Source: Methylomarinum sp965277025 | GTDB lineage: Bacteria; Pseudomonadota; Gammaproteobacteria; Methylococcales; Methylomonadaceae | Direction of reading: 5' to 3' | Length of the DNA: 64,000 nucleotides | NCBI GenBank assembly: GCA_965277025.1 | Contig: OZ255706.1 | Location: 1,054,001-1,118,000 of the forward strand | Shown here: piece by piece, positions 24,826 through 33,798 of the stretch | How positions within the stretch are numbered: the stretch's first letter is position 1 | Layout: every line of letters starts with the position of its first letter | Notes under the pieces: model-generated | Databases searched by the model: none | Told to the model about the DNA's origin: nothing | What the model saw: the letters and a program-made list of their open reading frames with translations, nothing else | Made by a program: the position numbers and the translations under genes

Positions 24826-26316
24826 TCAATTGCCGCAATTAGGCGTCAGGGAATGACGCCAGTAATGGGAGTCTTTGTCAAAGATACGACGGCTTTCTAT
24901 TGGTCCCCAACTTCCGGCCGGGTAGGTGGCAATATAATCACGTTCTTCCGCCCATTTTTGTAAAACAGGGTCGACAATACGCCATGACCATTCCACTTCA
25001 TCCCAGCGCAGAAACAGCGACCTGTCTCCTTGTATGACGTCCAGCAATAAATCCTCGTAAGCATCAGTATGATGCTCATCATCATTTCGATAACCGGTAT
25101 CCATACTGGTCAGCCGTGTACTCATCTCGAGGCTGGGTTCTTTGACGACGATTTCCATACGGATACATTTTTCCGGTTGTATGCCCAGCAACAACCAATT
25201 CGGATTGGCGCAAGAGACCTGGGTATCACGGAAAAACTGTAGTGGCGGCTGGCGAAAACAGATAGAAATCACCGATTGCGCCTTGGCCATCCGTTTGCCG
25301 GTTCGCATATAAATCGGCACATCTTTCCAGCGCCAGTTATCCACATAAAGTTTTAATGCCGCATAGGTTTCGGTAACACTGTTCTCCGGCACATTTTCTT
25401 CTTGCAGGTATCCTTTGACCCGCTCGCCATTGACTACACCACTGGCGTATTGAGCACGAAAAGCGCAGGCATTGACCGCTTGTTTGGAAATAGGCCGGAT
25501 AGACTTGAGTACTTTAACCTTCTCGTCACGCAGTGCTTCGGCCTCCATCGAAGCGGGCGGCTCCATAGTCACCAAAGCCAACAATTGCATCAGGTGACTT
25601 TGCAACATATCGCGTAATGCACCAGCCCCTTCGTAATAATGCGCCCGGTTACCAATGCCAACTTCTTCAGAATGGGTAATTTGAATATGATCGATATAAT
25701 GCCGGTTCCATAATGGCTCTAACATCGTATTGGCGAAACGGAACACCAGCAGGTTTTGCACCATGCCTTTGCCCAGATAATGATCGATCCGGTAAATCTG
25801 TTCTTCACGCAAATAACGGCTGATCTTTTCTTGCAAAGCCTTGGCGCTAATCAGGTCATAACCAAAGGGTTTTTCGATAATGATGCGGCTCCAGCTTCCC
25901 TCTTCCTCCAGCAAGTGTACCGTACTCAGGTTTTCAATCACCGGCCCGAAATCAGCCGGGCTGATGGCCAGGTAAAACGCCTTGTTTTGCGGAAACTGTT
26001 CGGCATTCGAGATTAACGTGGCTAGACTTGTATAGCATTCCGATTGTGTTAAATCGCCTTTATGAAACACCATGCGCTCACAAAATCTGAGAAACACCTG
26101 TTCATCCAGACCATTTCTGACCTTGGCTTCGAGCATTTTTCTCACTTCGGAACACCATTGCTGATGATTCCAGTCTCGTCTGCCCACAGCTACGATACGC
26201 GTGCCCTCCGGCAGCCGATTCTCACAATCCAGATGATAAAGCGCCGGCATCAATTTTACTTGCGACAGATTGCCTGTCGCACCAAAAATTACATAAGTAC
26301 AAGCTTCAGCTTTCAT
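24826..26316 (-). CDS. zwf: glucose-6-phosphate 1-dehydrogenase
   Basis: 496 residues from the ATG at 26316, chosen because AAGGA lies just upstream of it, whereas the earlier ATG (26322) overlaps that site. The coenzyme motif reads GATGNLSQVKLMPALY (the usual GDLA Asp is Asn), and the active-site signature RIDHYLGKGMVQNLLVFRFAN is given here by its ends RIDHYLGK and VFRFAN. Converts glucose-6-phosphate to 6-phosphogluconolactone. It follows gnd by 9 bp, forming an oxidative pentose-phosphate operon; no pgl gene is linked. Confidence 0.94.
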   Translation of the reverse strand: MKAEACTYVIFGATGNLSQVKLMPALYHLDCENRLPEGTRIVAVGRRDWNHQQWCSEVRKMLEAKVRNGLDEQVFLRFCERMVFHKGDLTQSECYTSLATLISNAEQFPQNKAFYLAISPADFGPVIENLSTVHLLEEEGSWSRIIIEKPFGYDLISAKALQEKISRYLREEQIYRIDHYLGKGMVQNLLVFRFANTMLEPLWNRHYIDHIQITHSEEVGIGNRAHYYEGAGALRDMLQSHLMQLLALVTMEPPASMEAEALRDEKVKVLKSIRPISKQAVNACAFRAQYASGVVNGERVKGYLQEENVPENSVTETYAALKLYVDNWRWKDVPIYMRTGKRMAKAQSVISICFRQPPLQFFRDTQVSCANPNWLLLGIQPEKCIRMEIVVKEPSLEMSTRLTSMDTGYRNDDEHHTDAYEDLLLDVIQGDRSLFLRWDEVEWSWRIVDPVLQKWAEERDYIATYPAGSWGPIESRRIFDKDSHYWRHSLTPNCGN

Positions 26317-26325
26317 GACCATCCT

Positions 26326-27771
26326 TCATACTGTATAAGTCGTAGAAGCTGTCTTGCCGCCATGTCCGGTCCAGTCGGTATGAAAAAACTCACCTCGAGG
26401 ACGATCGATCCGCTCATAAGAATGCGCGCCAAAATAGTCACGTTGCGCCTGTAACAGATTAGCGGGCAAGCGCTCTGTGCGATAACCATCGTAATATGCC
26501 AATGCCGATGAAAATGCCGGAGTGGGAACATTCAATTCAATGGCTGAAATCAACGCTTTACGCCAACCGGCATCTGACGACTTCATTGCAGTCGAGAAAA
26601 AGTCTGCCAGCAGCAGATTTTCCAGATTGGGATCGGCATCATGTGCCTTTTTGATGTCGTTCAAAAATTGGCTGCGAATAATGCAACCACCACGCCACAT
26701 CAAGGCGATTTCACCATAATTCAACTGCCATTGATATTCTTTGGCCGCTTCACGCATCAATTGAAAACCTTGCGCATAAGAGATAATTTTAGAAGCATAC
26801 AAGGCATCATGAACCGCTTGCACGGCCACCTCGACATCGCCATCAAATTGAGCCGGCTGTTTTGGCAAGACCTTCGCTGCAGTCACACGTTGTTCTTTTT
26901 GCGCTGACAAACAGCGTGCGAAAACCGCCTCGGCAATCAAGGTCAACGGCATACCCAATTCCAGCGCATTAATGCCAGTCCACTTTCCTGTACCTTTTTG
27001 CCCGGCGGTATCGAGAATTTTTTCCACTAACGGCTCGCCATCTTCGTCTTTATGGGCCAGGATATTGGCGGTAATTTCGATTAAATACGAATCCAGCACG
27101 CCTTTATTCCAGTTAGCGAATATTTTCTGGATCTCATCGATCGACAGTCCCAGACCTTCACGCATTAGCTGGTAAGTCTCACAAATCAGCTGCATGTCGC
27201 CATATTCGATACCGTTATGCACCATTTTGACATAATGCCCGGCACCATTTTCACCCACCCAATGACAGCAGGGTTCACCATCCACTTTAGCGCTGATGGC
27301 CTGAAAAATTGGCTTCACCGCAGGCCAGGCATCTTTGTTTCCACCCGGCATAATGGACGGTCCATGGCGAGCGCCTTCTTCACCGCCGGAAACGCCGGCG
27401 CCGATAAACAACAAGCCTTTCTCTCGCAGATATTCGGTGCGCCGGTTGGTGTCGGTAAACAGGGAATTGCCGCCATCGATAATGATGTCGCCTTCAGACA
27501 ATAACGGCAGAAGTTTTTCGATATAAATATCCACCACTTCGCCGGCCTTGACCATCAGCATCACCCGACGGGGTGCTTGCAGCTGCTCAACCAATTCTTC
27601 AAGAGAATGACAGCCGATGACTTGTGTGTCTTTCGCAGGCCCGTCAAGAAACTCATCCACTTTAGATGTGGTGCGGTTATACACAGCCACTTTAAAACCA
27701 TGGTCATTCATATTCAAAACCAGGTTTTGGCCCATCACGGCCAGACCGATCAATCCGATATCTGCTTTCAT
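26326..27771 (-). CDS. gnd: 6-phosphogluconate dehydrogenase, decarboxylating
   Basis: 481 residues. NADP-binding motif GLAVMGQNLVLNM at the N-terminus; substrate-binding signature DGGNSLFTDTNRR and GVSGGEEGARHGPSIMPGG (catalytic region); Lys in HYVKMVHNGIEYGDMQLI (cited in parts HYVKMVHNGIEYG) and the C-terminal dimer contact region RGEFFHTDWTGHGG. Converts 6-phosphogluconate to ribulose-5-phosphate, CO2 and NADPH. Upstream gene of the gnd-zwf operon. In C1-metabolising gammaproteobacteria this pair supports cyclic formaldehyde oxidation, but that role is inference here. Confidence 0.96.
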   Translation of the reverse strand: MKADIGLIGLAVMGQNLVLNMNDHGFKVAVYNRTTSKVDEFLDGPAKDTQVIGCHSLEELVEQLQAPRRVMLMVKAGEVVDIYIEKLLPLLSEGDIIIDGGNSLFTDTNRRTEYLREKGLLFIGAGVSGGEEGARHGPSIMPGGNKDAWPAVKPIFQAISAKVDGEPCCHWVGENGAGHYVKMVHNGIEYGDMQLICETYQLMREGLGLSIDEIQKIFANWNKGVLDSYLIEITANILAHKDEDGEPLVEKILDTAGQKGTGKWTGINALELGMPLTLIAEAVFARCLSAQKEQRVTAAKVLPKQPAQFDGDVEVAVQAVHDALYASKIISYAQGFQLMREAAKEYQWQLNYGEIALMWRGGCIIRSQFLNDIKKAHDADPNLENLLLADFFSTAMKSSDAGWRKALISAIELNVPTPAFSSALAYYDGYRTERLPANLLQAQRDYFGAHSYERIDRPRGEFFHTDWTGHGGKTASTTYTV

Positions 27772-27846
27772 TTGTGCGCTCTTAACTATGGTGAAGAAAG
27801 CTTAAGATTTTACCACGTGACTATTTTTGTGACGAATTCGATGCTG

Positions 27847-28284
27847 TCATCTGTGAGTTTTTTTCGACAAGGTTTGCCCCAAACGTGATAACGCCAGCTT
27901 TAATCTCCCATCAGCCTGATTCTCTGCCGCTTGCTGGATCATTTTGACGCTTTCAAGCGATGGAAGGTTCGGTTTTATCTGTTTTTGACTTGCCACCCGC
28001 TCAGGAATAATTTTGACCTGCACTAGTTGCAGGTGCGGCCAGCCGGCTTGCTGGGCTTTTTGCAAAACAGCCTGTTGATAAAACCTCAGTGAAGACGACC
28101 AGTTGGCAGACGAGGTATAAAGCAGCAGTTTTTTTCCAGACACCACACAGCTATGGATATTCCTGGCCAGATTTTCCGGCAAAACCTGTTTGATTTGCTG
28201 CAATAATACTTGTTGTTGACGAATAACGTGCTGATATTGAGCCAGCAGAGGGAAACCCGCAGCAAACTTGAAGGTCTTATTCAT
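27847..28284 (-). CDS. DUF721 (DciA-like) protein
   Basis: 145 residues from the ATG at 28284; a three-codon extension would need TTG. The central part reads GKKLLLYTSSANWSSSLRFYQQ, the KH-like DUF721 core found in DciA, the helicase loader of bacteria without DnaC. The C-terminal third is basic and probably flexible. Cytoplasmic, no signal. It stands alone, convergent to gnd on one side and divergent from the marC-like gene on the other. Whether this paralogue loads DnaB cannot be told from sequence. Confidence 0.7.
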   Translation of the reverse strand: MNKTFKFAAGFPLLAQYQHVIRQQQVLLQQIKQVLPENLARNIHSCVVSGKKLLLYTSSANWSSSLRFYQQAVLQKAQQAGWPHLQLVQVKIIPERVASQKQIKPNLPSLESVKMIQQAAENQADGRLKLALSRLGQTLSKKTHR

Positions 28285-28452
28285 GCTTTTCAATCGATCA
28301 ACTCACTGCTATTGATAGAAATGTTTAAAAATTACGAAGTGATCAGTAATTTCCTGATTGTTGCAATCCAATCAATTACAAGCCCATTATAACTGCCTGT
28401 CATATATAATACGAAGCCCTGTTCAAGACTATTCTTTCTTTTAAAAATCACT

Positions 28453-29076
28453 ATGACATCACAATTGTGGCAAAACACCTTAGGCATTTTTCTGGCTTTT
28501 TTCGCCATCATGAATCCAATCGCCAATACTGCCGCTTTTGTCAGTCTGGTCGGTAATATGGAACGCTCGCTGCAAATAAAAATTGCGATCAAAGCCTTGA
28601 CCATATCGTTTTTTATCGTGTTGGCTTTTGCACTTTTTGGCAAGACCATCTTTCATTTATTTGGTATTACGCTGCCCGCTCTGAAAATTACTGGCGGCAT
28701 ACTGATCTTTATTATTGGCTACCAGATGTTGCATGGCGAAACATCAAAAATGCACACGCCTCATAATAGTCTGGAGACTGACATCGCTATTTCTCCGCTT
28801 GCCGTTCCACTGCTTGCAGGACCAGGCACCATAGCCACCGCCATGAACTTCGCAGCAACCGGCGGTTGGCTGGAAATATCGGTAACGGTCGCGATGTTTG
28901 CCGTCCTTTGCATTATCACCTTTTTCTGCTTTGTTTTCGGGCAGAAAGTAGTGCGAACTATTGGCACCAAAAGCCTGAAAATCATAACACGCCTGATGGG
29001 GCTTATTTTAGCCGTTGTTGGCACACAGATGCTGTTACCGGGTATTTTTGACTCTATCGCCACTTTTTCCAGATAA
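28453..29076 (+). CDS. MarC/NAAT-family membrane protein
   Basis: 207 residues with six predicted hydrophobic helices. Family landmarks are FFAIMNPIANTAAFVSLV near the N-terminus and PLLAGPGTIATAM in the middle, with a matching AVVGTQMLLPGI at the end. The MarC/YchE family was once linked to multiple antibiotic resistance but has no firmly established substrate. An IS1182-type end sequence lies 5 bp after its stop codon. Confidence 0.88.
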   Translation: MTSQLWQNTLGIFLAFFAIMNPIANTAAFVSLVGNMERSLQIKIAIKALTISFFIVLAFALFGKTIFHLFGITLPALKITGGILIFIIGYQMLHGETSKMHTPHNSLETDIAISPLAVPLLAGPGTIATAMNFAATGGWLEISVTVAMFAVLCIITFFCFVFGQKVVRTIGTKSLKIITRLMGLILAVVGTQMLLPGIFDSIATFSR

Positions 29077-29080
29077 ACCT

Positions 29081-29112
29081 AGTAGGTTCTCTATTCTCGG
29101 ACAGCCTCCTAG
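29081..29112. repeat. solo IS1182-type element end
   Basis: AGTAGGTTCTCTATTCTCGG followed by ACAGCCTCCTAG, identical to the right end of the MITE at 54283-54314. No matching left end nearby. It may provide a hairpin-free spacer between marC and tusB. Confidence 0.65.
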
Positions 29113-29124
29113 CAAGCCTTCCTG

Positions 29125-29415
29125 TCAATTCCAGGAACGTACAACAGCGTCCTGCTGATCGAGCATCTGCCAGTCAAAATCTTCCAAAATAGCGACGCCT
29201 TGAATCAACTCATTAACCGAAATATTGCGTAACATCAAATCGGCTTTTCGAACACACAGGTTGACGTGTTTCAATGTTGATTGAATCCATTTCAGTGTAG
29301 TATTGTCCTGTTTGATGGAATAAACCGCATTTTCGGTAAAAATAATGGTGTCGCCCTCTGCCGTTTTCTCCAGCAGACCTTGATTGAGCGGAAATTGGTT
29401 AATAATGTGCAGCAT
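29125..29415 (-). CDS. tusB: sulfur-relay protein TusB/DsrH
   Basis: 96 residues, the family length. MLHIINQFPLNQGLLEKTAEGD and DTIIFTENAVYSI (cited in parts) match the DsrH/TusB N-terminal fold. TusB is the small structural subunit of the TusBCD complex that passes sulfur toward tRNA 2-thiouridine or, in Dsr systems, sulfur oxidation. The usual partners tusC/tusD (dsrF/dsrE) are not adjacent: upstream is a 200-bp gap and downstream an IS1182-type end, so it is an orphan in this window. Confidence 0.8.
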   Translation of the reverse strand: MLHIINQFPLNQGLLEKTAEGDTIIFTENAVYSIKQDNTTLKWIQSTLKHVNLCVRKADLMLRNISVNELIQGVAILEDFDWQMLDQQDAVVRSWN

Positions 29416-29719
29416 GACTGAAAACCTCTTAAAATGTTTCTTGAAAGGACGAACAACGAAAATTTCACCCCCACACCTTTGAGCTATGCTTTAAAAAAAC
29501 GCTATAACCTTATGAAACCAAGGTGTTAAACAGAGATTAGGCCAAGCCACTTCATTTGCCAAGTAAATTATGCCAAAAACAACGAAAACTTAATTCAAGA
29601 AATCACAAACATACAATAAACACTTGAATTTAAAACAAATAAGCCCGCTGAAAATCTGTTGCTTCAAGCCAACATACATACTTTTCCGGCATTCCTTGCC
29701 GCCTCTTGTACAACAAATC

Positions 29720-30499
29720 ATGCCATTTTTACTTTTTTTGCTGTTATTGACTGTTCAGTTTTCCGCTTTCGCCAACCAGCCTCCACTGATAGCCATCGCA
29801 TCAAATTTTCGCCCCGCCATGCAACAAATCAGTCAGGTTTTTGAACAGGAAACGGGGATTAAACTTCGCATCAGTTACGCATCTTCCGGCATTTTGAGCC
29901 AGCAAATCAGTCATGGCGCACCATTTGAAATATTCATCAGCGCCAATCAACGTTTTATCAATCGATTGCCCCGTTCGTTAATTCGCCAGCAACAGGTCCT
30001 CGCAATGGGCCAACTGGCTTTGCTGACTTCTGTTTCAAGCGGAATAACGCTGAATCCAGATCTAAGCGGCCTGATTGCAGCAATAAAACATCGACGCCTC
30101 AAACATTTTGCTATCGCCAACCCCAATCATGCCCCTTTTGGCCTTGCAGCACGCAAAGCTCTTGAAAAACGGCAATTATGGCAAACTATACACCCCATAC
30201 TGGTCACCACAGAAAATGCCGCTCAAGCCGTTCACTATGTCGCTACCGGTATAGCTGAAGCCGGCCTGGTTCCATATTCACTCGCTTTAAGTCCAGAATT
30301 ACAAAAAACAACCCGGCATATTTTGCTTGGCCAAAATTTACAAGTCTACCTGCCACAAACAATCGCATTATTGAAAACAGCAGGAAGAAGCGCACAACGC
30401 CTGTATAATTTTATGCAACAACCCATTTGCCGTAAGATTTTACTGCAACACGGCTATAAATTACCGCAGGAAAGCCTAAATGGACTGGATCGCTTTTAA
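29720..30499 (+). CDS. modA: molybdate-binding periplasmic protein ModA
   Basis: 259 residues from the ATG at 29720 (MPFLLFLLLLTVQFSAFA), which gives a clean signal peptide; a longer frame begins at a TTG and would bury the signal. Mature protein shows IAIASNFRPAMQQI, RISYASSGILSQQISHGAPFEIFISAN (cited by its ends) and GLVPYSLAL, the oxyanion-binding pattern of ModA. It captures molybdate or tungstate for ModBC. It overlaps modB by 20 bp. No strong ribosome site and no clear ModE box upstream were seen. Confidence 0.88.
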   Translation: MPFLLFLLLLTVQFSAFANQPPLIAIASNFRPAMQQISQVFEQETGIKLRISYASSGILSQQISHGAPFEIFISANQRFINRLPRSLIRQQQVLAMGQLALLTSVSSGITLNPDLSGLIAAIKHRRLKHFAIANPNHAPFGLAARKALEKRQLWQTIHPILVTTENAAQAVHYVATGIAEAGLVPYSLALSPELQKTTRHILLGQNLQVYLPQTIALLKTAGRSAQRLYNFMQQPICRKILLQHGYKLPQESLNGLDRF

Positions 30500-31148
30500 A
30501 CTAACGTTAAAACTCAGCCTGATTACGGTAGCGATATTGACGCCGCTAAGCATCCTTATCGGACATTTATTCGCTCATCGGAATTTTGCCGGAAAGTCAT
30601 TGCTGCAGGCGTTGCTGACCCTCCCCCTGGTTTTGCCACCAACCGTACTGGGCTATTATTTACTGATCACATTCAGCCCTAACCAGGGATTGGGTGCGTG
30701 GCTGGCTGAAACCTTCAATCTCCGCCTGGTATTCAGTTTTGAAGGACTGGTCCTGGCGTCACTTATTTTTAACTTACCGTTCGCCATTCAGCCGATGCAA
30801 CGCGCCTTCCGTCAAATTCCGCGTGGAATCCTGGAAGCTGCGCAATGCTGCGGCCTTAATCCCTGGCAGGTGTTGTGGAAAATTGAGCTACCCCTGGCCT
30901 GGCCTGGGGTGGTTTTAGGCATGATCATGACCTTCGCCCACACCCTGGGAGAATTCGGCATCGTCTTGATGGTCGGCGGGAATATTCCAGGAGAAACCCA
31001 GACACTGGCCATTTCCATTTATGAAAAAATGCAAATGTTCGACCAGTCTTCGGCATCGATTATGGCTTTGACGTTACTGCTATTTTCCTTGCTGACCATC
31101 AGCCTCAGTTTATGGTTAATGGCCAAAAGCGAAGAAAAATATGTCTGA
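30480..31148 (+). CDS. modB: molybdate ABC transporter permease ModB
   Basis: 222 residues with five or six membrane helices. The coupling (EAA) loop reads GILEAAQCCGLNPWQVLWKIELPLAWPG (named here by EAAQCCGLNPW) and the conserved LGEFGIVLMVGGNIPGET segment follows, diagnostic of ModB. It forms the inner-membrane channel. Overlaps both neighbours: modA by 20 bp and modC by 8 bp, so the three are one operon with coupled translation. Confidence 0.92.
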   Translation: MDWIAFKLTLKLSLITVAILTPLSILIGHLFAHRNFAGKSLLQALLTLPLVLPPTVLGYYLLITFSPNQGLGAWLAETFNLRLVFSFEGLVLASLIFNLPFAIQPMQRAFRQIPRGILEAAQCCGLNPWQVLWKIELPLAWPGVVLGMIMTFAHTLGEFGIVLMVGGNIPGETQTLAISIYEKMQMFDQSSASIMALTLLLFSLLTISLSLWLMAKSEEKYV

Positions 31149-32229
31149 AACAGGTATTTCAGTCAGCCTGTCGCAAAGAAAAAAAATTCCTTTGCAAGTG
31201 ACGTTACAGTGTAAACCGGGGGAGCTACTGGCACTGACTGGACCTTCCGGCGGTGGAAAGACTACGGTGTTGAGAGCAATTGCGGGTTTACATAAAGCAA
31301 ACGGCACGGTGTATTGCAATGGGCAAATATGGCAAGACAAGACAATATTCCTACCGGCCCACCAGCGCCATGTTGGCCTGGTTTTCCAGCATTACTCCCT
31401 GTTTCCGCATTTAACCGTACTGGACAATATTCGCATAGCTCTGGCCCATCAATCGAAGCGACAACAGAAACAACAGGCCTTGAAGCTGCTTGAACAAGTA
31501 CATTTATCCGGCCTTGAACAGCGTTATCCCAAACAATTGTCCGGTGGACAAAAACAACGCGTGGCCGTTGCCAGGGCTCTGGCCCGTCAACCTGCTGTAT
31601 TGCTGCTGGACGAGCCATTCTCGGCCGTAGACCAAGTAACACGGCGAAAACTATACAGAGAGCTTTTAGCCTTAAGACAGTCTCTGGCCATCCCTAGCAT
31701 CCTGGTAACACACGACCTGGATGAATCCTCACTATTGGCCGATAAAATGGCCTTACTGCATAAAGGCGAAATACTGCAAACCGGCCACCCGGAAATACTT
31801 TCTAACCGTCCCGACTCAACCCTGGTGGCCCGTTTAATGGATCAACAGAATGTCTTTAGCGCAACCGTGATAAGTCACCAGGCTCAACAGACATTATTAC
31901 AATGGCAGGGAATTATTCTAGCGGTTTCTCTGCAACCAGAATGGAAAAGTGGCCAAAAAATTCATTGGATGATTCCTCCATCCGGTGTTCTGCTCCACCG
32001 TCAGGACCGCCCCTCGCGTGGCGAAAAGGAAAACCCTCTGTCCGGGCGCATTATTGAATACTATGAAATCAGCGGGCAGGCCCATTTGCGCGTATTGATT
32101 GACCAGGCAGCCAAAGCTGTTTTAAGCGTGAATGTGCCGCTACATGTCGCCCAGCGAAATCAACTGGCTCAAAACAAAACCATCAGATTGTTCTTGCTCG
32201 CCAAAGCCATTCATTTGATGTGCTTTTAG
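31141..32229 (+). CDS. modC: molybdate ABC transporter ATPase ModC
   Basis: 362 residues. Walker A GPSGGGKTT near residue 35, Q-loop VFQHYSLFPHLT, signature LSGGQKQRVAVARAL, Walker B VLLLDEPFSAVD, switch histidine VTHDLDE. The C-terminal ~110 residues form a MOP/TOBE-like module that binds oxyanion for feedback control. Energises molybdate uptake. Last gene of modABC; an IS1111-group element begins about 45 bp after its stop. Confidence 0.92.
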   Translation: MSETGISVSLSQRKKIPLQVTLQCKPGELLALTGPSGGGKTTVLRAIAGLHKANGTVYCNGQIWQDKTIFLPAHQRHVGLVFQHYSLFPHLTVLDNIRIALAHQSKRQQKQQALKLLEQVHLSGLEQRYPKQLSGGQKQRVAVARALARQPAVLLLDEPFSAVDQVTRRKLYRELLALRQSLAIPSILVTHDLDESSLLADKMALLHKGEILQTGHPEILSNRPDSTLVARLMDQQNVFSATVISHQAQQTLLQWQGIILAVSLQPEWKSGQKIHWMIPPSGVLLHRQDRPSRGEKENPLSGRIIEYYEISGQAHLRVLIDQAAKAVLSVNVPLHVAQRNQLAQNKTIRLFLLAKAIHLMCF

Positions 32230-32275
32230 ACATCGTGATATGCGTTGTAGATCATCCTTGGTTTGTTCAGATGGA

Positions 32276-33755
32276 ATGGACACCGCCTTCCCTTGACCGG
32301 CATCGATGTGCCATAGTTAAGGCAAGTTTTTTAACTAAAACGGAAGGAGGCATCCATGAAACAGATTAGCGTATTAGGCATTGATTTGGCAAAAAATGTT
32401 TTTCAGCTCCATGGTGTTAACGAACGAGGCCAGGTGGTACTGCGTAAACAATTGAAGCGCAGTCAAATACCGGCATTTTGCGCCAAACTTCCCCCTTGTC
32501 TGGTGGGTATGGAAGCATGCGGCGGTGCGCATTACTGGGCGCGCAAGTTACAAAAATACGGTCACGAGGTCAGGCTGATGGCACCCGCTTTCGTTAAACC
32601 TTATGTGAAATCCAACAAGAATGACCGAAACGATGCGGAGGCTATTTGTGAAGCGGTTACACGACCCAGCATGCGATTTGTTGCGGTCAAAAGCCCTGAT
32701 CAGCAGGCGGTTTTTCATTGTCACCATGGCAGGCAGTTGCTGGTGAAACAGCGGGTGGCGCTGGAGAATCACATCAGAGGGGTTTTGCCGGAGTTCGGGA
32801 TTGCGCTTCCTCGAGGCGTGAAAAACATCAAGCAACGCTTACCCGAGATTCTGGAAGATGCTGAGAATGACTTACCGGTGGATGTTCGGGAGCTGCTGGA
32901 TACCCTGCAGGAAAGTCACACTGACCTGGAATCCCAGATTGACCGGCTGACCAAAACGATAACCGCCTGGCACCGACAAAATGCGGTCAGCCAACGCCTG
33001 GAATCTATTCCTGGAATCGGCGTATTGACGGCCACGCTGCTGGCCGCTTTGTTGGGTCAGCGTGGAGAAGGTTTTGCCAATGGTCGTCAGTTAGCAGCTT
33101 ACCTGGGCCTGGTGCCCTGGCAATCGTCCTCGGGTGGTAAAGAGCGATTGTTGGGTATCAGCAAACGGGGGGATGGTTACCTGAGGAGCTTATTGATCCA
33201 TGGCGCTCGAGCGGTCATTCGGCATGTCCGCAGGCGACAAGCGCTGGGTCAGCCGGGTGGTCATGCCCGGGTAGAACAACTGTTGACCCGTTGCCACCCT
33301 AACGAAGTGGCGGTTGCTCTGGCGAACAAGATGGCGCGAACTGCCTGGGCGGTAACGGCCCGGCAAACCGTCTGGCAACCCATGTACGAAACGATAGAAA
33401 GGCGCATGCCGGCATGAGATTCTGCCGGGTGGATTAATGCTTAACAAACAAGTGGCGAATTTTTCGCCAGATCTTCCCTGATATGTCGAAAAATCCGCGA
33501 GAGATAAAACCGATTTCAGGAGGCATACAACACTTGTCAACGATTGCATAGACAGTTTATGGCGAAACAGGTCAGACCGCGGCGGGTCAAACCCGGGGAA
33601 GCGCTTGAAGCACCGACTTCTTTGTTCAGACAGGGCCCCGCCGGCGAATTCCATAGAGGCCAGGAGTTATAAATACTCCAACAACAGGCCGGATGTAAGA
33701 CTGCAACTGATTTTTATTTCGTCAAAATTGTACTTGCAAAACTGGCGGTGTCCAT
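32276..33755 (+). mobile_element. IS1111-group (IS110 family) insertion sequence
   Basis: Subterminal 12-bp inverted repeats ATGGACACCGCC (32276-32287) and GGCGGTGTCCAT (33744-33755) bracket the transposase; true ends are probably a few bases outside. The element has a short 5' region and a 326-bp non-coding 3' region. In IS1111-group elements the bridge RNA that chooses the target is encoded in the non-coding end; here 33418-33743 is the candidate. It landed between modC and mazG. Confidence 0.8.
32356..33417 (+). CDS. IS110-family (IS1111 group) DEDD transposase
   Basis: 353 residues. N-terminal RuvC-like DEDD domain: D in VLGIDLAKNVFQLHG, E in CLVGMEACGGAHYWA, and the paired acidic residues in SNKNDRNDAEAI. 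The C-terminal transposase-20 domain begins LESIPGIGVLTATLLAA and contains the serine in LGLVPWQSSSGGKERLLGISKRG (cited by LGLVPWQSSSGG). Such recombinases work with a structured bridge RNA. AAGGAGG precedes the ATG. Intact. Confidence 0.92.
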   Translation: MKQISVLGIDLAKNVFQLHGVNERGQVVLRKQLKRSQIPAFCAKLPPCLVGMEACGGAHYWARKLQKYGHEVRLMAPAFVKPYVKSNKNDRNDAEAICEAVTRPSMRFVAVKSPDQQAVFHCHHGRQLLVKQRVALENHIRGVLPEFGIALPRGVKNIKQRLPEILEDAENDLPVDVRELLDTLQESHTDLESQIDRLTKTITAWHRQNAVSQRLESIPGIGVLTATLLAALLGQRGEGFANGRQLAAYLGLVPWQSSSGGKERLLGISKRGDGYLRSLLIHGARAVIRHVRRRQALGQPGGHARVEQLLTRCHPNEVAVALANKMARTAWAVTARQTVWQPMYETIERRMPA

Positions 33756-33798
33756 GTAAGCGCTTTCTTAGGGAAACTTCAATGACAAGACTGGATAA

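Noticed and set aside
29440..29620. Possible ModE box upstream of modA
   Set aside because: Only a weak half-match (CGCTATAA); no symmetrical partner at the right spacing.
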